Shown piece by piece: positions 1 to 13,194 of a stretch of 64,000 nt of DNA. Source of the stretch: Suillus spraguei (Eukaryota > Basidiomycota > Agaricomycetes > Boletales > Suillaceae); assembly GCA_016800925.1 (NCBI GenBank), contig JABCPU010000339.1, positions 1 to 64,000 on the forward strand. The letters are read 5' to 3'. The notes under the pieces are model-generated. The model was not told the origin of the DNA, searched no databases, and was given only the letters and a program-made list of their open reading frames with translations. The translations under genes and the position numbers were made by a program. Position 1 is the stretch's first letter; every line of letters begins with the position of its first letter.

Positions 1-801
1 ATAGTGCAATAAAGATGATCATCTTTCCGTCATGTAACTCGGCTTCAGTTGCCGTCTTATCTTCAAGGTCTAACGGCCAACAATGCCGCTTCTTCTACTC
101 CGTGGCAGTTCGATTTGCCGCCGCCAGTTTGTAAAAGTCCGCCCTGTTATTCATTGGATTGTGAATATCCCTTCCCAAGCATTATCAAAGTGAGTTGTTG
201 TCACAGGTCATATGCTTAGCCGCGAACCCACTGCGCTATGCTGGACCCTGAGTATATTGAATATTGGATGCCCCGGGTGCCTCCTTCCTCAAGTTCTCTG
301 CTTCGGACCTGTGACATTCCCACCAAGTACTGTCCCGACCTCTATTGATGATGATTTTGAAGCTCACATGCTGCCGCAGCTGAACCACGTGTGCGTGCCG
401 CTCGCATAGACCGACTGTTTTTACGTGCGCCTGTAATATTTTGCGCTGGAACTACCGTCAGGACACGGTTAAACTACTACATATAAACGTAGTCGCAGAG
501 TTCTGCCGACCACCACTGTGGCTGTTAGGCGGTGAGTGACATAACGCTCGAGGCTCAGCGGATAGGTGCGTATAAACTGAACGCGGTAAGTCTCAAATCT
601 TCAAAGACAACTGCCTCATTTACAGTGAGTAATCACTTGAAGACTTTGGCGACTTGATTCGAAAAACATTTCAATGTCATCTAGCTCTTCCTGGACGTGC
701 CACTCTTGACACCTTCACGTACATCACTCGTCTAAATTTTGAGGGTGGTTTGTCGCCGCTGAGGATCATCTCATCACTGACGCATACAAGTATAGGATAC
801 T
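1..801. other. Intergenic, no gene seen
   Basis: Short frames here do not resemble coding sequence. There are TATA-like stretches near 481 (atataaa) and 571 (tataaa), about 320 and 230 bases upstream of the first ATG of the small secreted protein. Either could belong to its promoter if the transcript has a long leader, but nothing in the sequence proves it. Confidence 0.4.
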
Positions 802-987
802 ATGAAGATCCAGTTCGCCTACCTCACCATCCTTGCCGCTGCCGTTGGAGTGAAGCCAGCTATCGCCCATGGTCCATGCGTTTCCCTGTGCTACGACATT
901 CCGTCTACTGCTGACTGCGGGGAGTATTACGCACCATACTGGAACAGTTCTCTCAACTGCTACCAATGCTGTGGTGTCATCGGGTAG
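802..987 (+). CDS. Small secreted cysteine-rich protein
   Basis: A 61-residue product. The first 22 residues form a typical signal peptide: Lys at position 2, a hydrophobic core, and an Ala-Ile-Ala site just before His23. The predicted mature part is only about 39 residues and has six cysteines (26, 30, 39, 53, 56, 57), suggesting three disulfide bonds, plus an Asn-Ser-Ser glycosylation sequon at 48-50. The start is the only ATG giving a leader. It stands alone with no close neighbour. Small secreted cysteine-rich proteins of this kind are common in fungi and often act outside the cell, for example at host or substrate contact, but no named family is recognised and no function is claimed. The small size leaves some chance that the frame is fortuitous. 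Confidence 0.5.
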   Translation: MKIQFAYLTILAAAVGVKPAIAHGPCVSLCYDIPSTADCGEYYAPYWNSSLNCYQCCGVIG

Positions 988-3900
988 CCGTCAAGTCTGT
1001 GCAGATGATGTATTTCATCTACCTATCAAAGCCAGTTTCTCTTAGGCAGACAATAGAAGTAAAACGTTGACGTTCCTTATAAAAGCATTTGAGTTTCTCC
1101 ATGTGCACGCTTCAGATACTCACCCAACTTTGTGTCAAGATGATTACCGCACATGTACTCCTTAGCGTGGGAGACATCACTTATAAGCAAAACTCACACA
1201 ACGTCTCAGTATTGAGTAATAGCGGCCTTGGAAATAGGGCCGTGAATGTTGAGGCAATGTCTTGCCCCACTACTCGAGAAGTCGATGGGAATCCTGGGAT
1301 GCACGGTCCCGTTTTCGAACAATTCAAAAGTGATGAGCCATCGAACAGGCTCACTCGTGCATTGACAAACACTTACTACTTATACTAGTACTGAACTTCA
1401 CGGAAGAGCCTGCATGAACAGTCCCAGTCCATCAAGAGTCGCCCTAATGAAGCACCTGCTCATCTCCAGATCTGCGGCTACTCATGCAGAAGGTGGAATG
1501 GAGATGCCCGTTTCGTGAAAACTGAACAAGGGTTGGGAGCCAGCTCCAAGATGCGTGTGTTACCCGTAACTTTTGCTATTTTGTGTGCTCTAGTTGCACA
1601 ACAATAAATAAAAGTGGAGTCAGCCTCATGGAGCGGAAATTGACATCACAAATACGGCCCCTGCGCTTGAGATCTGGAATTCAAATTCCTGCAGTGCCGT
1701 CGCGTGGCGTCCCCGTACGGGCGCCTAACCATCATGACTAACTTTGTGGTGTCAGATGAACGGACAGACGTCAACACGACCAACTGTCGGGTTCATCTTA
1801 ATCTTAGACCGAAACTAAATTCAAGACCCCCACAGTCTCTGTCTCGTTCTTTCCCGCGTGGTTCGGTCTGTCAAATGCGAAGAAGTCCTCTCAGACTCGG
1901 TCTTCAATGACAGAACCCTAAAATCCAGCCACGTCCAAGCTCACCGTTGCGTACAACGCCCAATGAAATCTTTCCATTAAACCTGACCTGAATACCTTAA
2001 TGGACGGACGCCGACGTGCTCCACACCATCCGTCGAGTGCATCCTAAACACAAGTTGATTGAGTTTCGATAACTGGATTGTACAAACTTAGCCTTTGTCC
2101 CATCACGATCCTCATACAATCGTCGTGCCGGGACGGAAGCAGCTAGGTCTTCATCTCCCCAATTTGTTCATGACTCGTGATACAGTCATCTGCGTTGGTA
2201 ATCTGTGATAGCATCTCGGTAACTTGAATCCTGGTATGAGTTATAAATATCAATACACGCTCAACCACTCACCAACACCGTAAATGTCATGCATATCATC
2301 AGCAGCCCATATCTAAACAAATCTATCCATTGAACAAGATCAATTGTGAACTTTGTTCTAAACATCAATCGGGCCGAAGACTGAACTGTAGAAATTAATC
2401 TTACAACCCACGCCACTAGCTGGGCTAAGTTGGAATAGAAGCTAGGTTTCAATCTCTCCAATTTGGATGATTCAGGGTGCACATTATCTGGCACAGTAGT
2501 GATCAAGCACCCACATGAGCTCATGAATACGTTCAACAAGAAACCCACTCACCAGCACGGTGATAAACCAACATCCATCAATTATAGCACCCGCAATTCA
2601 CCTCCGGACTCTGCAATCATCTCAAGAAGGAAAATCAGATTAAACTTTCTCGGATTCAAAAGACTCTCACACACCCCAGATTCATCAGGGGGGTGAGATT
2701 AGTACTGTCACACAATCTTGTCTACCCTGGACTGCGTAGACTGCTGGCAGCGTGCGTGATGCGTGTATTGCACTGTGATCGAGGTGCTGGCATCAGTATC
2801 CGAGTCGTTTAACCTCCATCAGAAGCTTCTGTGGTGGACATCCATCCGGTTTCATAGTACTGCCGAGAGAAATAGAAGAGATGTGGGTGCATATCCAATG
2901 CCATCCACATGCCATCTTTCTCTCTCGGGTGGAGAATGATAGACTCCCAGCATGCATGCATGCAGGCGTGCGTGCATCGCACCATCGAGGACCCCAGTGA
3001 GATGAGAAATCGGGACCGAGTATAGGCCGGCGCCGGCAAGTATCCATAATCTAGTATCCAGGTCCAGCTTCGATGATCCAGTCTGTTCGGGTCCCGGTCC
3101 GTGTACATGAGTAGCACAGCGTCCGAAAAAGAAGTAATAAACATACCTGCAAATTTGCATCCCAGTACAGTATTGATGCCAGTACAGCCGAAATCCATGA
3201 CAAATAACTAAACTTTCGACTGTCAGTGGCGCTACCATTTTCTCTCCGATGATCGCACGTCACTGTGGAAGATGGGTAAGTGAAATTTGATCCCGATCCA
3301 TGTAGGTGGAGGTCCAAGAGCTTGTTCAAGCTGCTAGGACAGGACCAGTTAAATGGGCGCTTATAAAGCAAATAAGACCTTTCTTGTCTAGTGGCGTTTT
3401 AGTTCTGTTCCCAGTGGCACGAGCACCGACTGCGGAACTTAAGTTATCAGAGGTATCATGCGCGTCAGCGTCAAGATAACTATTAGCAGACGATAGAAGG
3501 TAAAAGTCAGCGGGCCCCGCTGTCATCACCCAAATGACACGAATACAAACGACACTGCCAGGGTCAAATAGCGATATATCGCAGTACCGTGACCGTGAGC
3601 GCAGAACAAGAACAAGACGACTAGCATGGAAGCCCAAGCGGCATGAACGCGAAGAGTTGCACCAGACCCAATAGCGATATATCGCGGTATTGTAACCGCA
3701 GAACAAGAACAACAAGCGCACCAATGTCTGGAACCTATGGCAGGTACAAAAAAAAAGAAAGCCAGAAGCGTAACAGCCTCAAGAAGCAGAACGACAATAA
3801 CCAAATGCACGTTGATAGAAGCACAAACGAAGATAAGAGCGTTTTTGCAATACCGGCGGTATGCCAGTATATGGTCACCAACTCGGTGGAGAAGGCCGGC

Positions 3901-5108
3901 AATTGAAAGAACAGCCTAACGTGAGTGCGTCCGGTTATTTCGGGTGCGTAGGTAGAGATGGTGAAACTTTTTTTGGGGGTCGCGTGGGTGGTAGGTTGAT
4001 GCCGCCACAGATGCCACTTGGAATCCTGATCTAAAAAACCACCCTGTGGAGGAGAGAAGCCAACAGGGGAATACATGAGACCGTGATCGAATTGGACATG
4101 GGTGTACGTCGCAACTCTGGAGTGAAGAGTCTTGTTCTGCAGACGAATGGAAGATTGAACAAACACGACTTGGAAGTCGAAGCCGCGGGGCCGTAGCAGA
4201 GTGCGCACAGCAAAGACGGTGGCGGAGCATGAGAGGAATCTGGCACTGGAATATCCCCAAATCCCAATAGTCCAAGGTTAACTTTGAACACGTGTACAGT
4301 ACAAAATGAACAAAACTGACGCTGCACGATTATATTGATGGCGCGTATGCTGGTGTAGATCATGTCGTGCACATGGTGTATTCCACCGTGACATATGCTG
4401 ATCATGCCGGTGGGTGCACGTTGGACGAGTGCAAATCATAGTGGAGCATTGTTGAAAAAGACTATCCTGACGCCGCATGATGTCGATTGACGCAGATCTT
4501 GTGATGAGAGCGCAGATCGTCACAGTGAAGCATGGTTGAAAAACCGTAGATTCACCGTCGAGTCATGCGGAGGATTTACATGGACTGGGGTGTCGAATCT
4601 CAAGTCGAAGCATAATAGTGCTTAAGGACCTAGTAGTGATCACGTCGAGTGCAGAGTGAGCGCATCGGTAGTGCAGGGTCGGGGGGGTTGAGATACACGC
4701 TGTATGCAGCACGGCTACATAGACGGCGTTGATCAGATCGATGCGGCGGAGATAGTACTAGGGATGCAATCGGGGGGGGTCGAGTAAATTCAGGGTCAAA
4801 TAATGCACAAGGCCGCGTGTTTTTAGTAGATATTATATTACCTAATTTAGAAATGTGTGGATCACAGCGTACTTGTCGGAACCAAATTGGAAAGTGACGG
4901 CGGAAGCAAAATTATGTCTTGAAAGGGGCCCGGCGGAGTGTTTAATTTGGTAAAATTGAAGTGAAAGAGTTTCTAAATTTGGAGATATGATCGATTATGG
5001 TAGTGTAGTGCCTCGCATGTGGGGGCGGATTAGGGTTAGATTGCCCATGAGTGTAAAACCCGAGTGAAAACGGTTCAATTCTGATTTCAATTCCTCCCCT
5101 CAAGCGTC
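988..5108. other. Long region without a clear gene
   Basis: No convincing gene was found. Overlapping minus-strand frames at about 2800-4500 are open in several frames at once and look non-coding. A diverged direct duplication is visible: the segment near 2139 (gctaggt...ccaatttg) recurs near 2440 with the same downstream actcacca motif. On the minus strand the copy at 2270-2430 ends at a good GTGAGT donor after a hydrophobic stretch, so 2261-2548 could be an exon of a lost membrane-protein gene. That is weak. Two copies of a short palindrome lie at 3571 and 3674. Confidence 0.35.
3571..3685. repeat. Duplicated 12-bp palindrome
   Basis: The perfect palindrome gcgatatatcgc occurs at 3571-3582 and again at 3674-3685. 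Each is followed about 15-20 bases later by gcagaacaagaacaa. This makes a partial direct duplication with a spacing of 103 bases. No gene is associated. Confidence 0.6.
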
Positions 5109-8098
5109 ATGGCAGACGAACCACGCTCAAAGACACAACCAAGATCAAACGTTAGGTCAAGAACAAGTCCTCCTCCCAGCGAACATGATCAAAGACCACC
5201 AACAAAGAGAGCAAGAAAAGCTATCAATTGCGAACCTTGCAGAAATTCAAAACTCAAGTGTGATAGGTCAGTACTAATTTCAATTCTACTACAAACCTTT
5301 TGCTTATGACAACAGAAATCGTCCATGTTCCAGTTGTGTTCTAAGAGGTCAGTACAGTCCTTTGACTTTTTTGAAAAAAACAAACAAACAAACATCACAA
5401 AGGCACTATCGCATTATGCTACCAGGACGCTCGTGGTCACGAATCAGACTTGAACCTACGTCCAGATGACCAGTATGACCTTTTTTCTTCCCAATGAGTC
5501 TCATGTCTTCATGTATAACCAGAAATGCCTCTAGAGTGGACCCAATGCAAGAAATAACTCGTCTGAAACACAGCGTTTCACTACTAGAAACTTTTATTAT
5601 TGCAAACCACCGAAATCTTCCATTCAAACGTCCACTAGACCCTCCAACCTCAGGTCCTCCAAGTCCACTCAAGAAAGAGCCTCAAGATTCTGACTCCGTT
5701 GATCGCGACAACGCTCCCGGCATGATCGGCTCCCAGGGACATGGCGGTTTCTACGCTGGCACTACCTCTGTCGTCACTCACCTCACAATGGTCTGTTCTC
5801 TTCCTCTCATCCATTTATCCTCCTCACACAATCCAGAACGAGTCGCGCGCTTCAGATGACCCAATGGACAGACACCCCTCCCAAGAGGGCCTCGTCACAG
5901 ACGAAATCGCTGCTTCCACTCATGAATACGACAGAGATCTCCTAGAGCTCCTCCCAGCACTCGAAACAATCGATGCACTCATCATCTACTACTTTGAATA
6001 CTGCAATTGGATTTACCGTCATGTGAACCAATCCGCATTCACTTCCGCATGGTCTCGCTTCAAGAGCGGCTCCTCCCCCGATAGAATTGTCCTCGCGACT
6101 GTCTGCATGATCATGGCTATCGCCGTTCATTACTTGCCTCACCGCGACCCCATCATCGCACATCTTGCAGATAACCACGAAGAACTCGGAAAACGCTTTT
6201 ACGACGTTATGCGTACAGCACTTGATCGACATCGTGCAGAGTCCAGAACTTATACCCTCGAACTCGTAGAATGTCTCCTCATCCGCTCTCACTATCTCAA
6301 TCTTAGCAAGACAGATAGTGAGGAAATCTGGGCAATTCGCGCCGAATTAGTCAGCATAGGCCTCGCAATGGGTCTACACCGCGACCCGTCTAGGTGGAGA
6401 ATGAACAAGGAACTTGCAGAGAGAAAGCGCTGGGCGTGGTGGCACATCATATTACTCGAACGGTGTGTCCCTTCGTTTATCTTACGTACACGCCTAATTT
6501 TTCCCAGATGGCAGGCATTCATGTTTGGCCGTCCTCTTGCCGTAGCTTCCCACCACTTTGACACCCAACTTCCCTCAGTTTCCCCCATCACTCCCACAAA
6601 CCCGCCGCAACCACGTCTCTACGCACCAAATCTCGCACTCTTTCGCCTCGCCTACGTCCTAGGCGACATTATGGACAGCGCCGTCTCGCTTCGCTCAGTA
6701 TCGTATGACACGATTATGGCACACGATAAAGCACTCGCCAACTGGATGGACACATTGCCCCAGGAGCTCGATCTGGACGAGTTCAGGATCGCACGTGCCC
6801 TCGCAAGCCATGACACCGTCACGAGAAGACTAGGCGTACAAAGCGTCATTATCCGAACAAGCTACTATCACATCCGCTTCACCCTCCACAGACCATATGC
6901 CTCCGCATCACCCTCTCGTTCCCTAAACGATAAAGACAAATCTGATAAGGACCCCAAAGACACCGCCAAATCCGAACGCCAAGCAAACAGCCTCGATATA
7001 GCAGTAGGCAGTGCCGACAAACTCATCACCCTCGTCGATCACGCCCGTCCAGACTTTCTTGCAAACGCCAGCCTAGCGGTACCAGGCCACATGTCCTGGG
7101 GCCCCTTCCACGTATTCAGTGCCGCTATGTTCTTTTCCTTCCAACTCATCTCAAATCCAAATCAACCAGGCGCAGGCCTTTTCCGCGCAAACATCAAGAA
7201 AGCACTCGGCACTCTCGATTTAAGCCGCGGACAAGCTGTTGCAGACCGCGCACTCGATATTCTAGGCGCCCTCCAACCCCTCTACGAAGTCGGATTTGCA
7301 GACATGGAAGCAAGCGAACGCGAAAGCGTCAAAGGACGTGTCCTCGGGCTTGTCAAAACCCTCGCATTCCCCTATCATGACCAATCACGTTCATCACGGA
7401 GCGTGGCAGGCGATAGCCCCAATAATTATTCAGGCAGTCCAAGCGGTTACATAGGCAGCCCAGGTGGCGGGTACGCAGCTGGGAGTCCTAATAATGGCGC
7501 AGCGGTGTTTGGCGGAAGCCCGAACGCGAGCGCGAGGAGGAATAGTATTGATTACCCGCCTAACGCGCATACAGCCCAACCGCGGTACGTACCACCCAAC
7601 ACGTCCCCGCCCTATCCCTACCCCGAAAGTAGGGGGTATAGTGATGTGAGGGGGTCATTTGATGGTACAAGGTATGCGGATGGGGCTTCGAGGACGGTGC
7701 CTGCTTCTGGTGCTGGAGCTTCGACGACGACGTATCCGGATCCGCCACCTCCTGCGCCTGCGCGAAATCCGTATCCGCCGTCTGGGTCTGGGTCTGGGTC
7801 GGCATCTGGGTCTGGGAACCCGTACCCGGCACCACCGCCACCTCCATCACAGACACAACCATATTCAGATTCTGTACGATCGTATTCAGCTCCGTCTGAC
7901 GGGAAACATCTTCAAGCCCCCTACTCCGACACACGGCCCTATCCCGTGCAAGGTAGCATAGGAGGGAGCAGTTCATCATACCCTTACGCATACCCGACAC
8001 AAGTGGAGGAAGAGTCAATGTGGGGAGCGTCGTTAAGCCAGGCAGAGTGGGCACGGTTTCTAGATGTGATGCAGCGACCTACGGGGGACAGGGGATGA
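5109..8098 (+). CDS. Zn2Cys6 fungal transcription factor (six exons)
   Basis: Nuclear DNA-binding regulator. Exons are 5109-5266, 5316-5347, 5403-5472, 5523-5790, 5837-6462 and 6508-8098; all five introns (45-55 bp) have GT...AG ends and the sum, 2745 bases, is an intact frame of 914 residues. The zinc cluster near residues 40-65 is assembled across the first three exons: Cys-x2-Cys-x6-Cys-x5-Cys-x2-Cys and a sixth Cys nine residues on, with Lys-rich RNSKLK between the second and third. A short coiled coil (ITRLKHSVSLLETF) follows for dimerisation. The middle part matches the fungal-specific transcription factor domain, including RKRWAWWH and, after removal of the last intron, ERWQAFMFGRP. 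The last 250 residues are Pro/Ser/Gly/Tyr-rich and low in complexity, as in activation tails. The target genes cannot be told from sequence; no clustered pathway genes lie next to it. Confidence 0.93.
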
Positions 8099-9590
8099 AA
8101 CTTGGACATGGGTATTAGCAGCAAGATGCATCACACGTAATCAACCGCCTTGCTACTCGCTATAGACGATCACGACAACACGACTACTACACCGCAGCGC
8201 ACTTTGACGACATGTACGTTTTCATTCTCATTTTGGATTTAGATACCTCTACCTACCTGGCATTTTTGCATCGCATTTTTCACCTATCCGACGTTGCATT
8301 CTTAATTATCTCCCATGCTCATATACATATCATGCGCATCCCATCCCACCCCATGTCCATGTCCATCACGTACGGTATTTCGTTTTCTTTTTTTGTTTGG
8401 TTGTCATCGAATGGCGAATGCATGATTGAGACACCGGGTAATTTTTGTATTCCCTACTATCGAGCGATATCGCATTCCCCCCACACACACGCATGTACAC
8501 CGACACCGAGATAATTCCCATTCCCCACACCAAACGACTATTCCCCACACACCCACACCCACGCCCATACTCCCTTCAGTTCTTGCGAGCCGCTGAAGCT
8601 TAACCCCCCTGTCTAACTCCATCGAACGGCGACCCCCCATCCCGTCCCAGCGCACCCCCCGACGCCGCAAACCCGTTACCCAAGCGTTACCCACCGCACG
8701 ACGGCCCTTGTACACGTGTCCGATCCATTCGCTTGATGTACGACATACTTACCTAGTTACCTAGCTTTTTTGGTCCTTCCTAATACTTATTTACTTATCA
8801 CTTGCTTCGTTTTTTCTCTGTATTGCGTTTTTGTGTATTGTACGTTCGTATCCGATGTATCTATTGAAAGTCCTTGGAAGGATAGTTGTTTCTTGCACAT
8901 GTTCTACCGCCCCAGCCTGAGGCAACCGTGACGGACTTTTGACAAGGTGCCTTGTCTGGGATACTACCTGTCGAAGGCTACAGCCTACTCAATTAACCGC
9001 GCGCTGCCTCACATGTATGGTTACTGCGGGAGAAATATAATTCAACACATATGCATGTTCAATTTCAACGGCGCCAAGTTCTATCGATAATGGACGGAAA
9101 TTTGCAATAAATCCCGTTGCAACGCAGGCTCGTACGTTATTTTGTTTCAGATCTGGCCATCACGTTGCGTTTATTTCAAGCAGGTGCAAGTCTAAAAGGT
9201 GCCGTGAGGTTGTCTTATCTGCCGGAGGAGGCATGGGTTTTGAGAAGGTAAGGTTTCATTTTACTTGACTTCCGAATTCGATAGGGAGAGCTGAGGAATT
9301 TGAATTTATGAGCGAGGATGTTTTTGAGACCAAAATGCTACGTACTAACTTGTGTAGCAAGAGAATCGCGAGTCCTACCCGACGATGCGGGGGCGTATCG
9401 GAAACGTTGAGCCTGAGGATCCCGATACCTACACCCTTGATCTTTTTTTTATTCACAAACATCTCGTTCGACGGCGTGGCTGGCTGCGCGCATCCCCAAT
9501 GCGTAGCTAGCATCATTTTAGCTTATATGGGGATTTGTCGACACAGATTAATCAACAGATATGTTTCCAAAGACGGTGGCTTCTCACGAG
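8099..9590. other. 3' flank and intergenic, no gene seen
   Basis: The first 700 bases are C/T-rich and probably hold the 3' untranslated end of the transcription factor. The remainder shows no coding pattern. Short open frames on both strands between 8212 and 9516 lack family motifs and splice context. Confidence 0.4.
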
Positions 9591-9593
9591 ACG

Positions 9594-11358
9594 GGGAACT
9601 CGACGCCGAAACCAGCATAAACAGTCCATCTTCACATCTGGTAGCGGATGATCGCTCGTCCCTGCATGAAACCTGCGGTTGATGATCCTCGTGAGCATAT
9701 AAGTACTACCAGTATAATAATATAGGAATTGATCTTGCTTGTGGCCCCACCACATCACAGGCGACCCACCCATGAGGTTGGCGGACGTCTGGATGTACCC
9801 GTATGTGGTTAGCTGGGGGCCGTGTGGTCGGAACAGTGCGCGAAACAGGCAAATACAAAGAACGCTGTACATAAGTTCCAAATCTGCACGGATTTTACAT
9901 AGACAGTAAGCGTGAACCTGGGCATCCACCGTCTTGTCAGCGGTGAAGTCATATGCGGAGAATGAAAGCCCGAACATGCAGTCGGTTATCGTGATGGTGT
10001 ACAATAATTCCGAATTTCGATGAAAAACTAGAAGTGAGCAGCTCACGCAAGAAAGGCTTCGCGAGGAGAAGTACGACACATCTGATGAGTGAAAATTGAC
10101 TTCGTCGCCACTCGAAATCCTTTTTTGCCTTCTAGTAGCGTATATTCCTGTCTTTCATCTGGGATGACATTCGCAACGAGCTCCGAGTGATGCAGCCCAG
10201 GTGTCAACGATGCCTGGACAACTGGCTGGTTGACGAAGATCGGGATCCATCCCTGAATATTGAGGACTAGAATAGTATACATGATGGGGCCGGGATTCCC
10301 ATTGGGAAAGAATGGTAACACAGGGTTTGTTGACATTCTAGTGCTGGCGTAGCTGTCCCAGATCTACATGATGAGTGCAGCCATGCTGCACATGCTGCAA
10401 CGAGCCCCCAAAGAGAAATGACAATTATTTGGATGCTGGGGTGAGCATACCATGCCGAGGGCTGTGTCTCTGACGGCTTCGCAGGACCTCCTTCCATGTC
10501 CCAGCCAGACATACAACGCATGCACCGGAAAGTAACCAGGGCCAATTGCACAGTGGACCAGTGCGGTAGTCAAGTCGAAATATGAGGAGCTCCACGTCAA
10601 TATTTTGACAACCCGCATTCCTGACAATGCGATCATCACCTGGAGGAGCCGACACCCAAACTGAGGAGAGGTAACCCTGCGACGGCAATAGACACCGTTA
10701 TATTCGGACCGTCTGACGCGAGGGCGGAGTCATAACCCAGGACAACTGAGGATGAGGTGTAGGATACAATGCGGACGGCCATGATACCATTAAGCAGGGC
10801 ACCAATAGCGTTATGATATCTATGAGCTGCAGCGAGAAGACGCAGACTGGTATTGAAATTAAGTCGAGACTCCGTGGCTAAGGCAGAGCGCAATGAGATG
10901 CTGGCGTGTGAAAAGCCTATGGGCTCGGTGCATAATGTGACGATCAAGTTTAGTATCAGGGTCAGTATCTCCATCTGCAGGTCCAACTGAGTTATGGTAG
11001 CATTGTCAATAGGCTCGATGGAGACCACATTGATCACGGTTACTCCCGACGGTAGTAGAAATCGGTTAGACTTGACAGTGGACCTCGTGTCAGAGATTAT
11101 TATTGGGCCAAAGTCCTGACGATGCGGGAACGCGTCGTATGCAAGAAGACTGCATGGGTTCCAAGCTTGTTCTGTCGGTGTGGAAGAAGCTGGCATGAGA
11201 AGAGACAGGACGCCTAGCACACTATGGATATACGGATCTCTCGCCTGATGACCACAGTGGCTTCTGGGCGTATATGGAACATCATGAATCATGATGGAAG
11301 GGCGGTAGACCGGTGGTTCGCCAGAATTGACAGAGGATTTATTTCTGCCTCGCGGCAA
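9594..11358 (-). CDS. Multi-pass membrane protein, Agaricomycete family of unknown function
   Basis: A multi-exon minus-strand gene whose pieces follow the order of a family of uncharacterised membrane proteins found widely in Agaricomycetes (my recollection of the family). N-terminal part 10636-11358: a hydrophobic block ILTLILNLIVTLCTEPIGF followed by LRSALATESRLNFNTSLRLL. Next come membrane segments near 10430-10640 and 10380-10480 (IVISLWGLVAACAA), then GLHHSELVANVIPDE near 10170, and a C-terminal tail PQLTTYGYIQT...WWGHK...HAGTSDHPLP...VKMD near 9800-9620. The likely stop is TGA at 9594-9596. Introns are short, but two joins (near 10500 and 10680) need a frame change I could not assign to a splice site, so exon borders are tentative and the gene may be damaged. 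The start at 11358 is also uncertain. Confidence 0.6.
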
Positions 11359-11889
11359 TCAAGATCGACTCTGGATTCAGTCAAGCCTGATACTATATCT
11401 CCTTGCAATTGTACTATAAACATATCTGTGCATGAGATTTGATGGTGAGGATAAGACTATTGTCATACTAACCAACAACCCCCGGTGATGTTCGACATGA
11501 CATGTGATGGATTTAATGAGACAGATGAATAATGAATAATCCAAGGTGATGGTACTTACCGGTGAAGTTTGAGTTACCAGTTCTCGCGCGAATGACCGTG
11601 GCATCTGGGTCCAAGAGTATGTGGCTATTCCCTAATTCACTCGACTTCGTCCTTCTTTCCTCTTTCTTGTAATATTGGTGCCGGTGATCATTCCTCATTT
11701 TGGCACCAATACTGCCTCTGCCGAAGACCACCCCTTGGTTTCCCTTCAAGCCGAACGTCATCATGAACAAGTAAACCTCTCCGACCTGCGTGCGAAGGAC
11801 GAGTCGAACAATTGCTGTAACCCATCCGCAGTCATCGTAAGATTGTCTCTCTTCAGCAGTCGTCCAGAAGACTCCATGGGGCATGAATG

Positions 11890-12690
11890 GGTTCGGCTAA
11901 GCGGCCTCGATGTACACGATGTCATGAGGAGCTGTCATCCGCACAATAACGACAGGCGACCGCCGTCTTTGCTTATTCTCGTCAACACATGATCTGTATT
12001 ATGTTTGTCAACCCCTGTTTAGATATCTTGCAAGCTCACGTAGGACCCACATTCAATGTCCAAGCGTAACCAGTACACGCGCAACCTTGACGCGTTCATC
12101 TCCTTATCACTCTCTTTCCTGTCATCACGCGACACATTGGTAATGATAAAAATGGTCAGTACTCTCCTGCTGTGTAATTCCACTTGGGAAGAAGGGGATT
12201 TGTTTGCACCTAAGGTACGAATGCAATAGCGGCTACCAGTTTGGAGTTTGCATTTTCTCGCGTCGCATTTTGCACCCAGTTCCTCGCGTCTGCATAAGAC
12301 ATGGTAAAGATTCTAGGAATGAAGAGACGCAGGTCATCAGGAGTGCAATATTAATGCAAGAGTACTTCCAAGAGGGGGGCTCAGAGTGTGGCCTGCCAAA
12401 GAAGTGACCTCAGGCTATCGTGAGAATACGTTCAACTGTCTTCCAGCACAGACAACTCAACGTTGCAACATGCACGGGCTCTGCTACGGATGTGACCTTA
12501 TCAAAATATCGAGAGCATTAGTTGGGCGCTAGCATCAATATTATAATACTGTACAGTCATACCCCGAGTGCACCGCCACGAGCGTGATGGACGAGTGAAA
12601 CTCCGACCGAATCGGCCGGCAAGCCTGAGTCTCGGAGTCTGTAACAAATACTCGTCACTTACTAAGACTCAGTTCGGCAACCAGATGTTG
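11890..12690. other. Intergenic, no gene seen
   Basis: No coding pattern, repeat or RNA gene was recognised. It separates the host-like genes from the transposon-rich part of the window. Confidence 0.35.
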
Positions 12691-12876
12691 ACCAAACCTC
12701 GTGTGAGGTGTTCTCGGCTGACTATTTGCCGAAGGTCGGAGCTTGAATGACATGGTCGAATTCGGACTAACCCTAGTACGCTGATATCTATCAGTATAAC
12801 TTGAATACATTGTTGATTCTCTTGTGAGAAGAGGCTGACGAGGACAGGGAGAGAGGGGGCTATAAAAACAAGGTAC
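12691..12876 (+). repeat. Left arm of an inverted repeat pair (LTR-like)
   Basis: About 185 bases that recur in reverse complement at 13644-13829. Matching blocks include tgaggt...ctcggctgactattt, gaaggt.ggagcttgaatgaca, and ggactaaccctagta followed by gatatctatcagtataac. The arm holds a TATA-like ctataaaaacaagg. The two arms lie about 770 bases apart and face each other. They may be two solo LTRs of one family or a foldback element. Confidence 0.75.
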
Positions 12877-12957
12877 TGACAAGGACAGGTATCAGGATGG
12901 GTATTGAGCAGGTGAGCTTTGCATTCATGGGTCATGTCAGACACATGTAAAGTAGTG

Positions 12958-13070
12958 CTATAATAAAACTATTGAGTCCCATCCATCCTCGAGCTCATTT
13001 TCATTGCCCTCAACATCTGGCAAACAAGCTATGGGTAAGACATCCTTATTCTTGACAAGCCCTTTGCCAG
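12958..13070 (-). pseudogene. hAT transposase C-terminal relic
   Basis: The minus frame ends with LVKNKDVLPIACLPDVEG...NELEDGWDSI, which matches the usual last residues of basidiomycete hAT transposases (compare LVKDQDVMAVAVMPEVIGEE at the end of the hAT copy at 49530). Only the tail remains; upstream the frame runs into a minisatellite. It lies between the two inverted repeat arms. Confidence 0.6.
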
Positions 13071-13194
13071 TGTTTAACGCATATGCCCAGCACACATCAG
13101 CAAATGCTGATGTGGCTCGAACATATGCTAACAACACCTGAAGGCACCAGAATGAGAGGAGTGGAGGTACAGGTGAGAGTAGACAAAAGCAGAT

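Noticed and set aside
1089..1388. 99-codon plus-strand frame
   Set aside because: No leader, motif or splice context; an opposing frame covers the same stretch.
2793..4523. Many overlapping minus-strand frames of 80-157 codons
   Set aside because: Several frames are open at once, with no shared motifs, splice logic or composition typical of the real genes in this window.
11289..11884. Minus-strand pair of frames joined by a GTAAGT donor near 11565 and a CAG acceptor near 11430
   Set aside because: The join stays open, but it conflicts with the membrane-protein gene that begins in the same stretch, and no family is recognised.
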